Source: Liolophura sinensis
Taxonomy: Eukaryota > Mollusca > Polyplacophora > Chitonida > Chitonidae
DNA length: 64,000 nucleotides
Reading direction: 5' to 3'
NCBI RefSeq assembly: GCF_032854445.1
Contig: NC_088302.1
Coordinates: 14,005,338 to 14,069,337 of the forward strand
Position 1 is the first letter of the stretch. Each line of letters begins with the position of its first letter. Both the position numbers and the translations under genes were made by a program. The notes beneath the pieces were generated by a model, which made no database searches, had not been told where the DNA came from, and was given only the letters and a program-made list of their open reading frames with translations. Shown here piece after piece: positions 52,311 through 63,402 of this stretch.

Positions 52311-54584
52311 GTTTGCGTTTGTGTCTCTTTTATTTACAACCAAAACTGACGTCGGTTTTGGGATGTAGATCTCTTTCGAAGACCTACTCTTGTAAGACCC
52401 TAGCCGACTATTGGTGTAGCATTGATCAAATACTCTGTAATCTAGACAACTGTCGGTGCCAAAATTGATGGTACGGTCTGGTAGAGATCAACGAATCTCC
52501 ATTGTCGTCCTCAGGCTTCGTTACACACCAGAGTTTCAGACAATTCTTGGATGTTGAGGTTTAGATGTACACGTAAGACAGACACTGTCGGTGGCCTTTG
52601 CTATTTCCGTAACCATATATCCAATTATCACTGTCGTCGCTGTTTTGCTTAAGCTCAGCCTTGTCACACGTCTGTTTGTATTGGGGGGAGGACGGGGGGG
52701 GGGGGTCCCTAGCGTTGTTACTAGTTAGCTTACGACAATGTATTGATTGTAGACATTATCAGAGGCTGCTTTGCATTCCAAGGAGTCTGATATGGACAAC
52801 TATCTGACCTAGAGACTACATCCAGTTCTGAGCAAACTCCGTGTATCTCTTTGACAGGAAAACTGAATTCTATGTCATAAAGCTTGCAAATGGACGAAGG
52901 ACGATGTATGTATATCCATGGTGTATATACAAATTGTAACCCATGGCGCATGATTAACATTCCAACGTTTATCAAAACGCCAAGATATACAGTCCGGAGG
53001 CAGGACATAACAATTTGTCAGTGCTGCCAATCTTCACATCGTATCTACTATCTGTGTGATTTGTAGGCCATCAAAAACAGTTAACTATACAACGAACAGA
53101 TTTGGTTTGCTAATAGGTCTCGTGGGATTCGGGAAAACCAAATATAATCGCAGACAAATCTCGCAGGATGTCAGCTACGTAAAAAGAAATCTTCGGATTT
53201 AGCCGTAGAAAGGGCTGTACTGAATCTTTTCTGCCCACAACCGAGCTTACCTACTAAATGATAGACCAATGTGCACAGGCACGGCGATGAATACGGATGG
53301 AGAGGGCAAAGGAATAGGCCTCAAACATGACATGACAGGATGATGGTCAATTTACTCTGCCTGAGAATAGTGCCTTTTCTGGCCTTTGTATAAACACAGC
53401 CCCAATACAGCGATCAGTTAGCTGCTGGCCATTGCTGAGATAATGGAGTATGAACGGTATGATCTGGACAGCTTGAAAAGGAAATTCAATTTCCGGGAAA
53501 CATCTTCAAATCTATCACAGCTGATTATTCCAATTTCCATGAAAAGTCCTGATTAATTAGTTTTTAATTTGCCAAAGCCAGAATCACACAAATATACAAC
53601 TCATCATGCTGAGGCCTGTGACGCCAAGCAGCGCTCCGATATTAAAATAGGCGTTTCAAATCAATAACCCCAAAATTAGACAGGCGCACCAAAGGCCAAA
53701 GTAAGCCAGGAAAGGTTAAAAAATGCAAGCCATTGTTTCATATAAGATAATACCAGATATTTAATTCGGATACTGGATTAGTGCCAACTGTTGCGACAAA
53801 TGTAACTTTATTTAAATAAATCTCGTTACGCCGTTGGAGTTTTCCAATTACGGTACGTTATATATGGATCAGTTTAGATTCCAATCAACAGAGTAATAGT
53901 CGTCTTGCATGCCCTGGTTCCAGTTTAATCCTGTTTAATGTTTTGTTTGCAATCAAGTAAGAAAAGCTGAAACAGCAGAAACACAGACAAGTGCTGAACG
54001 TTATCGTTGTAAACAAAAACAAAGCAAATCTAATATATTTAAGTACGAACTTGCTTTTGATTTGAGACTGCCCAACTCTTCAAACTCCAGCCTAAGTGTT
54101 AGAATTATATAATGAACAATTACCGGGACAAGATAAAATCTATTCGATCACAAATTATAAACTAAGGTGTTTTTACAGAACTACTGTGTCAACTTCGTGG
54201 AACCTTAAGAATTCACAATGTCTAACGCTGAATTAGAGGAATTCAACACTGAATGCACTTTGGGTTTCAAAGTTCAAAGATCGGAACGTTTTCTCGTCAT
54301 GCTGACTTAAAGAAAGTTTCTATTCTGATATTGTAAATTATCTTCATTTGGGTAGCAATATACTGAAGGGCCCTTCCTATAAAGTGTACATATCCTGCTT
54401 TGTAGAATTTGCTAGACGCTGGGTATTGTCTGACGACTTCAACCAACGTGACAGGTTATCAGTGGGAAAAACAAGTGCTTGAAGGATATTCCATTAAACG
54501 CCTTCACTTTAAATTTATTAAATTTTACAATGAGTACACGTCTCTTGTAAGTAAATTTGGAATATGTGACCAAACTCTACGCGA
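52311..54584. other. Intronic sequence, nothing recognised
   Basis: A G-rich run lies at 52684-52706 (GGGGGGAGGACGGGGGGG and more). No supported exon or RNA gene. Confidence 0.5.
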
Positions 54585-54712
54585 CATGACTGAAGCATTG
54601 CTGATGTGGCGTTAAGCCATAATCCTTCATTCATTCATTCATTCATTCATTCACCCATTCATTCATTCATTCATTCATTCATTCATCGATTCATCCATTC
54701 ATTTATTCATTT
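54585..54712 (+). repeat. Dispersed repeat 3' end with (ATTC)n tail
   Basis: GAAGCATTGCTGATGTGGCG and TTAAGCCATAATCCTTC are followed by about 20 ATTC/ATCC repeats. The same end is seen reversed at 12280 and diverged at 58005. Probably a LINE or LINE-mobilised SINE tail. Confidence 0.75.
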
Positions 54713-55077
54713 CAAACTTTACTCCTGTTTCCTAATCGTGTCTAGTATCATTTAAGACGCGAAAAGGGAATGTATATTCATCACGTTGAATAAGATCGCC
54801 ATAATGTGAACAGTCAGATCTAATCCCGGTGAACACCGAAGGGGTGAACACGGAATGTATATTCATTATGTTAAATAAGACCGCCATGTTGTATATGTGA
54901 ACAGTTGCAATCAAGGCGCACCTGAGAGACATTTTTTGATTAACGACCACTTAAAGATTGTCATGGAACATGGTTTGAAGACTCGTGTAATTCATTACCT
55001 TGTAACATTCTATGCATGTCATCATTGGAAAGTGATGAAGATGACCTTTGCATGAATCTGTCCCGAAATTTAGCTCT

Positions 55078-55168
55078 TCTCCCACCAAAATGCTGGCAGC
55101 CGTCGCATAAGTGAAATATTCTTGAGTTCGGCGTACAACACCAATCAAATAAACAAATAAATAAAATC
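55078..55168 (+). repeat. SINE family A, strongly 5'-truncated, with 12 bp target-site duplication
   Basis: Flanked by AAATTTAGCTCT at 55066-55077 and 55169-55180. It begins at the CTCCCACCAAAATGCTGGCA position of the body and ends AACACCAATCAAATAAACA plus AAATAAATAAA. It inserted at the edge of an MT copy. Confidence 0.95.
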
Positions 55169-55180
55169 AAATTTAGCTCT

Positions 55181-55416
55181 ATGGTGGTTTGCGTCAAACG
55201 TTGTTTTGGAAATTGGTCTTGTCGCATTTCACTCATTTTCCAATTATCACACTGTGGTCGCTACTCCAGTTTTACTCTCTACGTTGTAAGTCATTATAAC
55301 AAATGTAAATTCTGCTGGTGGACTGAGTATCTAAGAGGCCTGGTCCCTTTGCATTGTTTTAATGTTTTTGTATGGTTATGACAAATTGCTGTTAACATCA
55401 CTGCATTTTGTTTACC
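55181..55416 (+). repeat. Dispersed repeat MT, split by a SINE (left portion)
   Basis: CAAACGTTGTTTTGGAAATT, CAATTATCACACTGTGGTCG and CTACTCCAGTTTTACTCTC, then CATCACTGCATTTTGTTTAC. It continues at 55581 after the inserted SINE. Confidence 0.75.
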
Positions 55417-55428
55417 TAATTCTGTTTA

Positions 55429-55580
55429 TTTTTTGATTTTTGATTTTTTTGATTGGTGTTATACGCGTACTCAAGAATATTTCACTTATACGACGGCGGC
55501 CAGCATTATGGTGGGTGGAAACCGGGCACCACGACCATCCGCAGGTTGCTGGTAGACCTTCCCATTTACGGCCGGAGAGG
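55429..55580 (-). repeat. SINE family A, 5'-truncated, inserted in MT, with 12 bp target-site duplication
   Basis: TAATTCTGTTTA stands at 55417-55428 and 55581-55592. On the minus strand it starts CCTCTCCGGCCGTAAATGGG and ends ACACCAATCAAAAAAATC. The body lacks the GAGCCCGGGGGAAACC block: GGAAACCGGGCA is joined directly to CCACGACCATCCGC. The copy at 56821 has the same deletion. Confidence 0.95.
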
Positions 55581-55835
55581 TAATTCTGTTTAAGCCATGG
55601 AACTAAGGCGCACCTAATTTGATGTAGTTTAAGCATTTACATAAACAGTTAGAATAAAACCTTAAATGAGATAATGTATTTCACCGGTTACGTGTGACCA
55701 GTTTACAATTATTACACCTCCGTCGCTGCCCTAGTTTCACTCTCTGTGCTGTAAGCCTTCATAACAACTGCAAATATTGACCCAGAACGCCCTTTATGGT
55801 TTATAGCTGGCATGTTAATGTATACCAAAAGATTT
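55581..55835 (+). repeat. Dispersed repeat MT, split by a SINE (right portion)
   Basis: TAATTCTGTTTAAGCCATGG, AGCATTTACATAAACAGTTA, CACCGGTTACGTGTGACCAG and CAATTATTACACCTCCGTCG, then CGCCCTTTATGGTTTATAGC. The CAATTATYACAC module occurs here and again at 55244, so the locus holds two partial copies. Confidence 0.75.
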
Positions 55836-56261
55836 GATTCTTTTCCAGACAATGGAACGAAACAAAAATAAATAAATAAATTTTACAGTCTGTACTGGAT
55901 CCAAAAGCTAACTATTTCTGTGTGAAAGTTATTTTGTCGTTTTTTCTTACGAAAGAGGACTAACCCTTGACCCATGGTGAAACCAGATACCAGTGTTTCC
56001 ATTCGGCCTTAAGTGAGGATGGATGATTGGAAATGCGGTGCTTTTTCCGGACTGACTTTTTTCTTACACTGACAAACCTGATCAAAGGCATCCAAGTGAA
56101 ATGTTCTTAAAACAAGTAATCAAAGGAACAACAATGTACATTTTTCAAATGTCTGTAAGTTTACCATATCTTTTCATTTTGTATACACAAAACGTGGAAT
56201 TACAACGTTCTCTGGCAATGGAGCTCTTGTGCGTGTCATCTGCGATGTAAGCACTTTCAAC

Positions 56262-56715
56262 CGTTGACCGTGCCCACACCACTGTACCCTGAAACTACAT
56301 CCGGACGTTGTCACACTTCTCTGCGATGTAAGTACGTCAGACTCTTGCTACTCTAGCGGTATATCTGCATTTAACCCTTGTCACACTTCTCTGCGGTATA
56401 ACTACATCCGCTCCTTGTCACAATACTCAGCGGTGTAACTACAACTCATCCTTCTAACTTTATTAAGCGGTATATCTACATTTGACTCTTGTCACAATAC
56501 TCTGCCGTGTAGCTACATCCGCTCCTTGTCACACAACCTTGTGATGCAATTACATCTAACCTTTGTCAAAGTACTCTGCGGTGTAACTACATCCGCCCCC
56601 TCGTCACACTACTGTGTGATGTAACTTCATTTGACCCTTGCCAAACTACTCTATGGTGTAACTACATCCGCCCCCTCGTCACACTACTCTGTGATTTAAC
56701 TCCATTTGACCCTAA
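56262..56715. repeat. Minisatellite, about 37 bp unit, around 12 copies, with 75 bp dimers
   Basis: Units follow the pattern ACTACATCCGCTCCTTGTCA, then CACTACTCTGCGGTGTA. Some halves have CATTTGACCC in place of CATCCGCTCC, and the two types tend to alternate, giving a dimer of about 75 bp near the right end. Confidence 0.88.
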
Positions 56716-56820
56716 ACTTGTTACTCTTTTCAGCATTGTACATATGACCGTCTTACTCTACTGCGGGGAGTAATTAAATGAGCAAATAAGCGTACAATTA
56801 TCACAGTATTATACATATTA

Positions 56821-57076
56821 GGGCCTCCGTGGCTCAGTCGGTTAGGGCGCTAGCGCAGCGTATTGACCCAGGAGCCTCTCACCAATGCCGTTGCTGTGAG
56901 TTCAAGTCCAGCTCATGCTGGCTTCCTCTCCGGCCGTAAGTGGGAAGGTCTACCAGCAACCTGCGGATGGTCGTGGTGCCCGGTTTCCACCCACCATAAT
57001 GCTGGCCGCCGTCGTATAAGCGAAATATTCTTGAGTACGGCGTAAAACACCAATCAAATAAATAAATAAATAAATC
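56821..57076 (+). repeat. SINE family A, full length, with 9 bp target-site duplication
   Basis: Flanked by ATACATATT at 56811-56819 and 57077-57085. The 5' head has a good A-box (TGGCTCAGTCGG) and B-box (GAGTTCAAGTCC). The tail is AAACACCAATCAAATAAATA plus further AAATA repeats. The body carries the same internal deletion as 55429-55580 (GTCGTGGTGCCCGGTTTCCA). It is probably one of the youngest copies here. It is not a tRNA gene: there is no matching acceptor stem. Confidence 0.96.
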
Positions 57077-57156
57077 ATACATATTGACAGAACCGTGATG
57101 CAGGATAGGTTCCGCACACACTTTTGGAATAAAATTCCTTTATTCTTAAGGGAATA

Positions 57157-57236
57157 TTTATTTATTAATTTATTTGTTTATTTGATTGGTGTTTTATGTT
57201 GTACTCAAGACTATCTGTCTGACACGACGGCGGCCT
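57157..57236 (-). repeat. SINE family A, 3' fragment
   Basis: TTTATTTGTTTATTTGATTG, GTGTTTTATGTTGTACTCAA and GACACGACGGCGGCC. It ends abruptly. Confidence 0.8.
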
Positions 57237-58090
57237 AAAGGAAATAAGCTCTATCTGTAATAACAAGAAAGTCTGTTCAACAAAGTTCGTCTTGCGATTA
57301 TTGACCTTGGATGTCCATTTGCATTGACGGCTGGTATGCATGTATCTATGTGCAGTGGGCGCTCGTGGTTTTACGTTGTACTTAGTTGATGGCTGATATA
57401 CGAATGTCCGTTTCGATACATGGACATAAGTGTTTATTTTCGGATTTTACCAGTTCCGATTTTGAACGAGTAAGTACTGATTTGTAAAGATAAATGAATG
57501 ACACCGGATAGTCTTACTCCCCAAAATCCGCTTTGTGGAATGCACTTCAGAGGCACCAAGCTTTTCTGTCATTTGTGGCACTGTAATACTTCTAAAGAAA
57601 ATAACTGATTTGCGTGAAATATTACACGGAGAACTCTGTGGCGTGATACCCGTTGTTATAGGAAAGTTTTTGTTTTAAGTCAAAAACAAGAAATTATATA
57701 TAAAATTTACGAACTGAATAAAGCCACTAACAGTTTACTCATCGCCTCGTACAATGCATAAACGTACTCTACAAAGTTTAAACCTTACAATTAGCATCAA
57801 ATAACAACTGTGTTCAACGGTGAACTCTCTTCTACAGTCAAAAGTATTTTTACAATTTTATTAAAACAAAAAAAGTTATAGATAATGTTGAAGTTTTGCT
57901 TTCAGAATTTCAATTTGGCACAGATATAAATTTAAAAATAATAATATATTAGGTTTTCAAAATTTGCCATCCAAATCGCACCGATTTTCCTAAAATATTG
58001 CCAACGTGGTGGTGTTAAGCCATAATCATTTATTGTAGAATCCAAAATAAAGCTTTAAAAGCATTTCTCAGATAGTAGCTTAAGTGAAAA
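57237..58090. other. Intronic sequence next to exon 1
   Basis: AT-rich. A diverged copy of the GTGGTGTTAAGCCATAATCA tail motif lies at 58007-58035. No exon recognised. Confidence 0.5.
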
Positions 58091-58166
58091 GTGGAATTCC
58101 TGACGACAGCCCCAGTTGTTATTGACGAGCTTAGCTCCCACGGGCGTTACTTGTATCCTTACTCAC

Positions 58167-58582
58167 CTTTCAACGCACACAGCAATCAGAGTGGCCACAG
58201 ACACGTAGAGCCCAGTAACCAAAAGGTACCTGTCCACGCGGCATATCACACTACCCAGCAACCAACCCCTGTTCAGCATGAACTGAACGATCTCAGGAAC
58301 TCCGAAAATCATGATGATTTCGTCCGCCAGCGCAATGTTCAGAATAAACAAATTTGTTGGACTTTTCTTCATTCGTCTGTCAGTCAAGATGGACAGAGCG
58401 ACCAACATGTTCCCGACGATGCCCACAGCTCCGATCACGGAGAACAAAAGGCTGAGAATGACGATTTCCGCTGTACCCGCCGGACCTTCGGACAAACCAG
58501 ACATGTTCAAAGCAAAGTCGGAATAGTTTCCTAATCGTGGAGTTTCACGGCTCAACATTACGTCGTCCGACTCAAACGCCAT
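58167..58582 (-). CDS. Neuropeptide-type class A GPCR, exon 1 (N-terminus and TM1-TM3)
   Basis: First coding exon of the plasma-membrane receptor whose second exon is at 48964-49672. The ATG at 58580-58582 is the first after an in-frame upstream TAA, with a G at +4. The N-terminus has no obvious signal peptide, which is usual for this family, and carries two N-glycosylation sequons (N19-Y-S, N26-M-S). TM1 spans about 39-66 with the conserved GN (N58). TM2 spans 75-98 with the LALAD-type motif as IALAD (D87). W107 sits in the first extracellular loop, and C114 starts TM3 and should pair with C190. The exon ends VCVE plus the first two bases of the arginine codon, then a perfect GTGAGT donor. 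Total coding length with exon 2 is 374 codons, normal for a peptide receptor. A non-coding upstream exon is possible but not visible. Confidence 0.95.
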
Positions 58583-60597
58583 GATGCCTACGGCGGGAAA
58601 AGTGCGACAGTGACACTTAGGGTAATTTACTTAGAGATGTTAAAAACATACATTCCTGAAGTCTGGTTCCAGTAGTGATTTGTACGTGAACGATGCTCAG
58701 GTGCCGATTCACTTCCCGTTTCATGCAGTGTTTTTAGCCGTATAGGATGTAGCTGCACATCAATTGCCTGCTGTAGTGGAATGCAATTGCCTGATTGGAG
58801 ATACCAGATCACCAAAGGCGTAGATATAAGCCGAGAAAGGGCGCATGCGCACCGAAGAGCGGGCGGTGTCAGGAATGGACTTTTATGCACAGACGAAGGC
58901 TGAATTCCAAAATAGTTTAAGCGATCGTTGTATGCGTCATCATTTAGATTCTTGTGAATATGTATTGCTCCTCAGAACACGGAACGGCCATTTAAGTCTC
59001 AAGACGCCAGCAAATTCCAGTCTAATCGGCAGCAATTTGGTTATTTATTTTTTCTTGAAGCAAATTTGAAAATTACATCGACTGTTAAAATCCAGAACTT
59101 GGCTAATTCAAGAAAACAAATTTGAAAACAAAAGTGGTTGCCACATCGGTTTAAGGAGACAGGGAATAAGTAAGATTGTTAGTAGATTTGTCGATGATGT
59201 GCCCAGGTCATACTATATGTCGACATATACTATAGTATAGTACAAGGCGACAGAGCTAGTTTCTTGACTCTTTTCTTGATAAATAACTGCATCTAAACTG
59301 TACGACTAAATACCACAACGCCCAAAGGCCAGTAAACTTGCTACATGCCATGCATCCCTTCTCTCTCTCGCAGCGACCTGTTAAACTAACTTGGTACACG
59401 ACAAACTGAGCCCCTGTCCTTTGGCTTGTTCTTACTGGGAGATGACCGCTCTCTATCCGCGGGCATTTAGCTACCGCAAAGCGCGGACAAAAATTACAGT
59501 GATTTTATGAATTGATGCAGTAAAGTGATTCGATGCGATTGAACTGGAGATTGCTCCAAACTCGATGGCCCCAAACCAACGATAGATAACAAATGATCCT
59601 TTAAGCTTTCGGCTATAATTTGTTTTTGGTCTTTTCTGAGGAAAGCACGTTTAGTGCGAAGCCGGACTTTCCAGACGCGAAAGGACTGTTTACTCTTAAA
59701 GGCGTCGGATTCAGAATTCCGATGAAACAGTAGCGTGCGAGAGGAACTGTGAAGTCACGTCGATTAGAAGCACTTGTCGTCTGCGCACTGCACTGGCCCA
59801 GAGTGTTGGGTTAATGGCAAAACAGGGTGGGATGCTGAAGAAGGTCAATTGCCTTTGGGGAGGGTTTCTTCCTTTAGAGGGCATCACCTTAGGCAATTTC
59901 TCCCAAGCCGTTCACTCTCGGGAGACGGTGATTTTATTACCGCTGATCAATAAAGATGCCGTTAGAAACTGTTATGAGATGGCAGTGAATGGTCAGCGAA
60001 CAGTTAAGCATCGGATGGCCACAAAAGCCCGCTGATAGATGAATGATAAACTGTACAATGTGACCGATAAACCTTACACTATGACCGCTCTACACCTCAA
60101 AGTTTTACGACCGGCTTGACTGTTTCAGGACACGAACGCATTCTGATTTATGGCTGCCACGTGTCTACGGCTTTTTCTGTGCTATAGTCAGAGTACACAC
60201 AGAGCCAAGACAGGAAAGGAAGACAAGAATGTGTTAAACTGACGAGGGATTCCTTCTCCTCACCATTCCATTTTAGTAAAGAACAAGTCAGTTGATAGTC
60301 AGTACAATCGTATGCCAAGATAAACTAAGAGGGCTTGTCGTCTTCTACGTACGTGACTACCCTGGTATCAAGTACCAGTCACGTTATCTTAGCTCTGCCA
60401 GGGTTTCGTGTAATTTGCCATGAGAGGATTCCAAATGCCATTAACTCTAAAATAGCATTTTAACCAGTTAATCAGAAAATACAGTACTGATATGAAAAGT
60501 CAGATTTGCCTTGACATATTGACATGTCGAGTTTTATTAGAAAAATATAAACTCATTAGTTTCCAATAAATCACAAACTATAAAGTTGTGTCCAAAT
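58583..60597. other. 5' flank of the receptor gene; no gene recognised
   Basis: It presumably holds the promoter and any 5' UTR exon of the receptor, but no TATA box or initiator can be assigned with confidence. Open frames at 58627-59069 and 59711-60035 lack recognisable domains. Confidence 0.45.
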
Positions 60598-60610
60598 GCA
60601 TCGAACATTA

Positions 60611-60845
60611 TTTATTATTTATTTGATTGGTGTTTTACGCCGTACTTAAGAATATTTCAATTATACGACGGCGACCAGCAATATCGTGGGAGGAAACCGG
60701 GCAAAGCCCGGGACAAACACACGACCAATCACAGGCTGCTGGCATACCTTCCCACTTACGGCCAGAGAGGAAGCCAGCATGAGCTGGACCTCCCATAAGA
60801 GGCTCCCAGGTCATTACGTTGCGCTACCCTGCTAACCAATTGAGC
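60611..60845 (-). repeat. SINE family A, near full length, with 13 bp target-site duplication
   Basis: GCATCGAACATTA (60598-60610) and GCATCGAATATTA (60846-60858) flank it, with one mismatch. It reads from a TTTATTATTTATTTGATTGG tail through GGGCAAAGCCCGGGACAAAC and GGCCAGAGAGGAAGCCAGC to a tRNA head (TTGCGCTACCCTGCTAACCA) with a small deletion at the B-box. Confidence 0.93.
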
Positions 60846-60859
60846 GCATCGAATATTAC

Positions 60860-61748
60860 ACGTGCATGTGGAAGCTCTGCTGTCAGTACTTCACACGCCC
60901 ATGTTGAAGCTCTTCTATCTGTCCCTAACACGTCCATGTGGAAGCCGTTATTGGTACATCACACGTCTATGTGGGAGCTGCTATAGGTACATTACACGTT
61001 AATGTGGAAGCTCTGGCAATGGTACATCACACGTTCATGTGAAAGCTCTGCTATAGGTACATCACATGTCCATGAGGAACCTCTGCTGTTGGTACATCAT
61101 AGGCCTACGTACCAATATCAACACGTCTATTTATCAGCTATGTTACTCGTACACCACACGCCCGAATGTCACCTCTGTGATTCATCCATGCCTTCCAAAT
61201 ATTATCTCTTACTCGTACACCAACATTCAAATGCCAGCTCTGTTATTAGCACACCAACGTCCAAATATCAATTCTGTTACTCGTACACCAACGTCCAAGC
61301 ATCAGCTCTGTTACTCTCACATCAGAGGGCTCTGTTACTCGCACATCACAGGTTCATATGTCGATTCGGTTACTTGCACATCACCCGCTCATATGTCAGC
61401 TCTGTTACTCGCACATCACAGGTTCATATGTTAGCTCTCTTTCACGCACATCACAGGCTCATATGTCAGCTCGGTTACTCGCACATCACAGGTTCATATG
61501 TTAGCTCTGTTTCACGCACATCACAGGCTCATATGTCAGCTCTGTTACTCGCACATCACAGGTTCTGTTACTCACACATCACAGGCTCATATGTTGGCTC
61601 TGATACTCAAACGTCACAGGTCCATATGCCAGCTCTGTTACTTTTACATCACCCGCTCATATGTCAGCTCTGATACTTTGCACATCACAGGCTCATATGT
61701 CAGTTTTTATACTCACACATCACAAGTTCCTAGGTCGGCTCTGTCTAC
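60860..61748. repeat. Minisatellite, about 35 bp unit, around 25 copies
   Basis: Units of the type CACATCACAGGTTCATATGT plus CAGCTCTGTTACTCG. The left third is more diverged (ACACGTCCATGTGGAAGCTC-type units) and the right half is regular. The long plus-strand frame at 61002-61673 is a repeat product: a 35 bp unit rotates the frame each time, giving a 35-residue cycle of three different peptides. Confidence 0.94.
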
Positions 61749-63227
61749 CACTTATTTAAGTGTAAGATGAGTGAAAATAGTGTATAAAGATTACCAAATT
61801 GAACATGACCGTTAACATGTCGGTTACTTTCTCTGAAGTGTTTAATTTTACACAAACGGACAACCGTTGAATGGAAAATCAACGCGATGATACAAGCGCG
61901 ACTAATTAAAGACCACACTTCAACCTGCGAACGAAATTCCTAGGTAACGGAACAAAGGTAGAGAAAACCCATCGCCCGTTTGACGAGGTGATAGGTGGAG
62001 CATCAGTACATATATCACGTGCTGGCTGTTTAGTGCTGTAGTCTCTGCACTAAAGCAGTTCATTTGCTTATTAAATAATTTATAAAGTTAAGACTTTGTA
62101 AACAGTAATGAAATTAAGAAGGAATGATTTTTTCATTCTACTGGGTAATTACGGTAATTTCAAAATTTTCCACTTTTACTGTGCTGAAATCAACAACAAA
62201 AGACTAAATAAAGGAAGATCATTTCCGCTCTGCTGTACCTACTTTAAACTTGTACATGTTCATTAGACTCGAAAAATGAGCAAACGCAACACAAATTAAA
62301 TAATTTTCTTCGCCTTCGCCGCTACGTTCATTTGTCCGCCATCAACAAAGCTTTCCATTTAAAGCAGAGGTGTGAAGCGTTTTCTCAGCAAATCAATTTT
62401 TGATCACTTGTTCCCCATATTTTATTATTACTTTTCGCATAAATATATCTGTATTTGCTATGCTGTCTTATTTATTTGACTTCATTGGCGCCTGTGCTAA
62501 TGCATTTAATTTTCATTTTTTAATAAAGACCTGTGATAAATTAAAGTTATGTAATAAACGGAGTTGCGGTGTTCTGACGCGAGTCTACTATTTTAGATGC
62601 GTTGACGTTAGAAAACCGAACTACATGTACATATATAGGGTATGCTTTTACGTTCTCACTTTGGCCTTTTTGCGCTCTCTATTAAGAACTCTATTGTTAT
62701 AAGCTCTGTCATCTGGAATGTCCACGAGCAAAGTCAACATAGCCAATCTTGGTTTTTTCTTTTCAAAGCCAATTACAACAGTAAAACACACGGAAACTGA
62801 GATTTCTGAGCCATAGAGTTTGACATAGATTTCCTATGGGTAGTACGTGCTACAACATCTTATTGTACTTAAAGTAGTTAAGACAAAATTGTTTTATTTG
62901 TTTTTTAATACTAATTTATTTCTTAATCTGATTGTTGTTAAACGTCATAATTAAGAACTTGTCACCGATATGGCTGCTGTTAACTTCACTGGTGGAGGAA
63001 ATCGGAGAAGCCGGAGGAAAAAACCTCTTTTTTTCGACAGATTTCAGACAAACACCCTGCTCTGAAGACTCAGACGGACCATACAGAGTGAGCTGAAATT
63101 GAGCATGCTGCCTCACTGGTGGAACAAGACCAACGCTTTGGCTGACTCACTCATTGAGGATCCTTTTAAACTTTACCGTCATTAATCCAAGTAAGTGAAG
63201 ACTTTTGCCGTTTTAGAGACCTAGGTA
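61749..63227. other. Non-coding stretch, no gene recognised
   Basis: AT-rich. A weak SINE-like 3' end may lie at 62925-63020 (CTGATTGTTGTTAAACGTCA, GATATGGCTGCTG). A 100-codon frame at 62400-62702 shows no recognised domain. Confidence 0.5.
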
Positions 63228-63402
63228 TTTAACTATTTATTTATTTTACGCCGCCCTTAGTAATATTTCACATATACGAAAGAGAGACCTTTTCATGTAG
63301 GATCTTAGAGAATGCCAGCTTGAGCTAGACTTGAACTCACAGGGATCGCATTGGTCAGAGGCTTGTGGGTCATTGTGCTGCAATAGCATGCTGTCTTTAA
63401 CC
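63228..63402 (-). repeat. SINE family A, diverged, internally deleted
   Basis: AACTATTTATTTATTTTACG, CCGCCCTTAGTAATATTTCA, CATATACGA, then GCCAGCTTGAGCTAGACTTG (B-box region) and GGTCATTGTGCTGCAATAGC. Confidence 0.8.

Larger units (their letters stand above)
49673..58166 (-). other. Intron of the receptor gene, 8.5 kb, inside the E/DRY arginine codon
   Basis: Donor GAAAG/GTGAGT (58167/58166) and acceptor TTTGTCAG/G (49673/49672), both canonical. The arginine codon is split AG/G, so the intron is phase 2. Introns at this place in the E/DRY motif are known in many class A receptors. The intron is a reservoir of repeats: an SINE variant, two minisatellites, MT copies, an (ATTC)n-tailed element and at least three SINE insertions with readable target-site duplications. 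Confidence 0.93.

Noticed and set aside
56821-56920. tRNA gene
   Set aside because: A-box and B-box are present, but there is no acceptor stem or anticodon arm, and the sequence continues into the SINE body and A-rich tail.
58091-58534. 147-codon plus-strand open frame
   Set aside because: Antisense shadow of receptor exon 1, which has clear helices, splice donor and start codon on the minus strand.
61002-61673. 223-codon plus-strand open reading frame
   Set aside because: It lies entirely in the 35 bp minisatellite, and its peptide simply cycles every 35 residues as the repeat rotates through the three frames.
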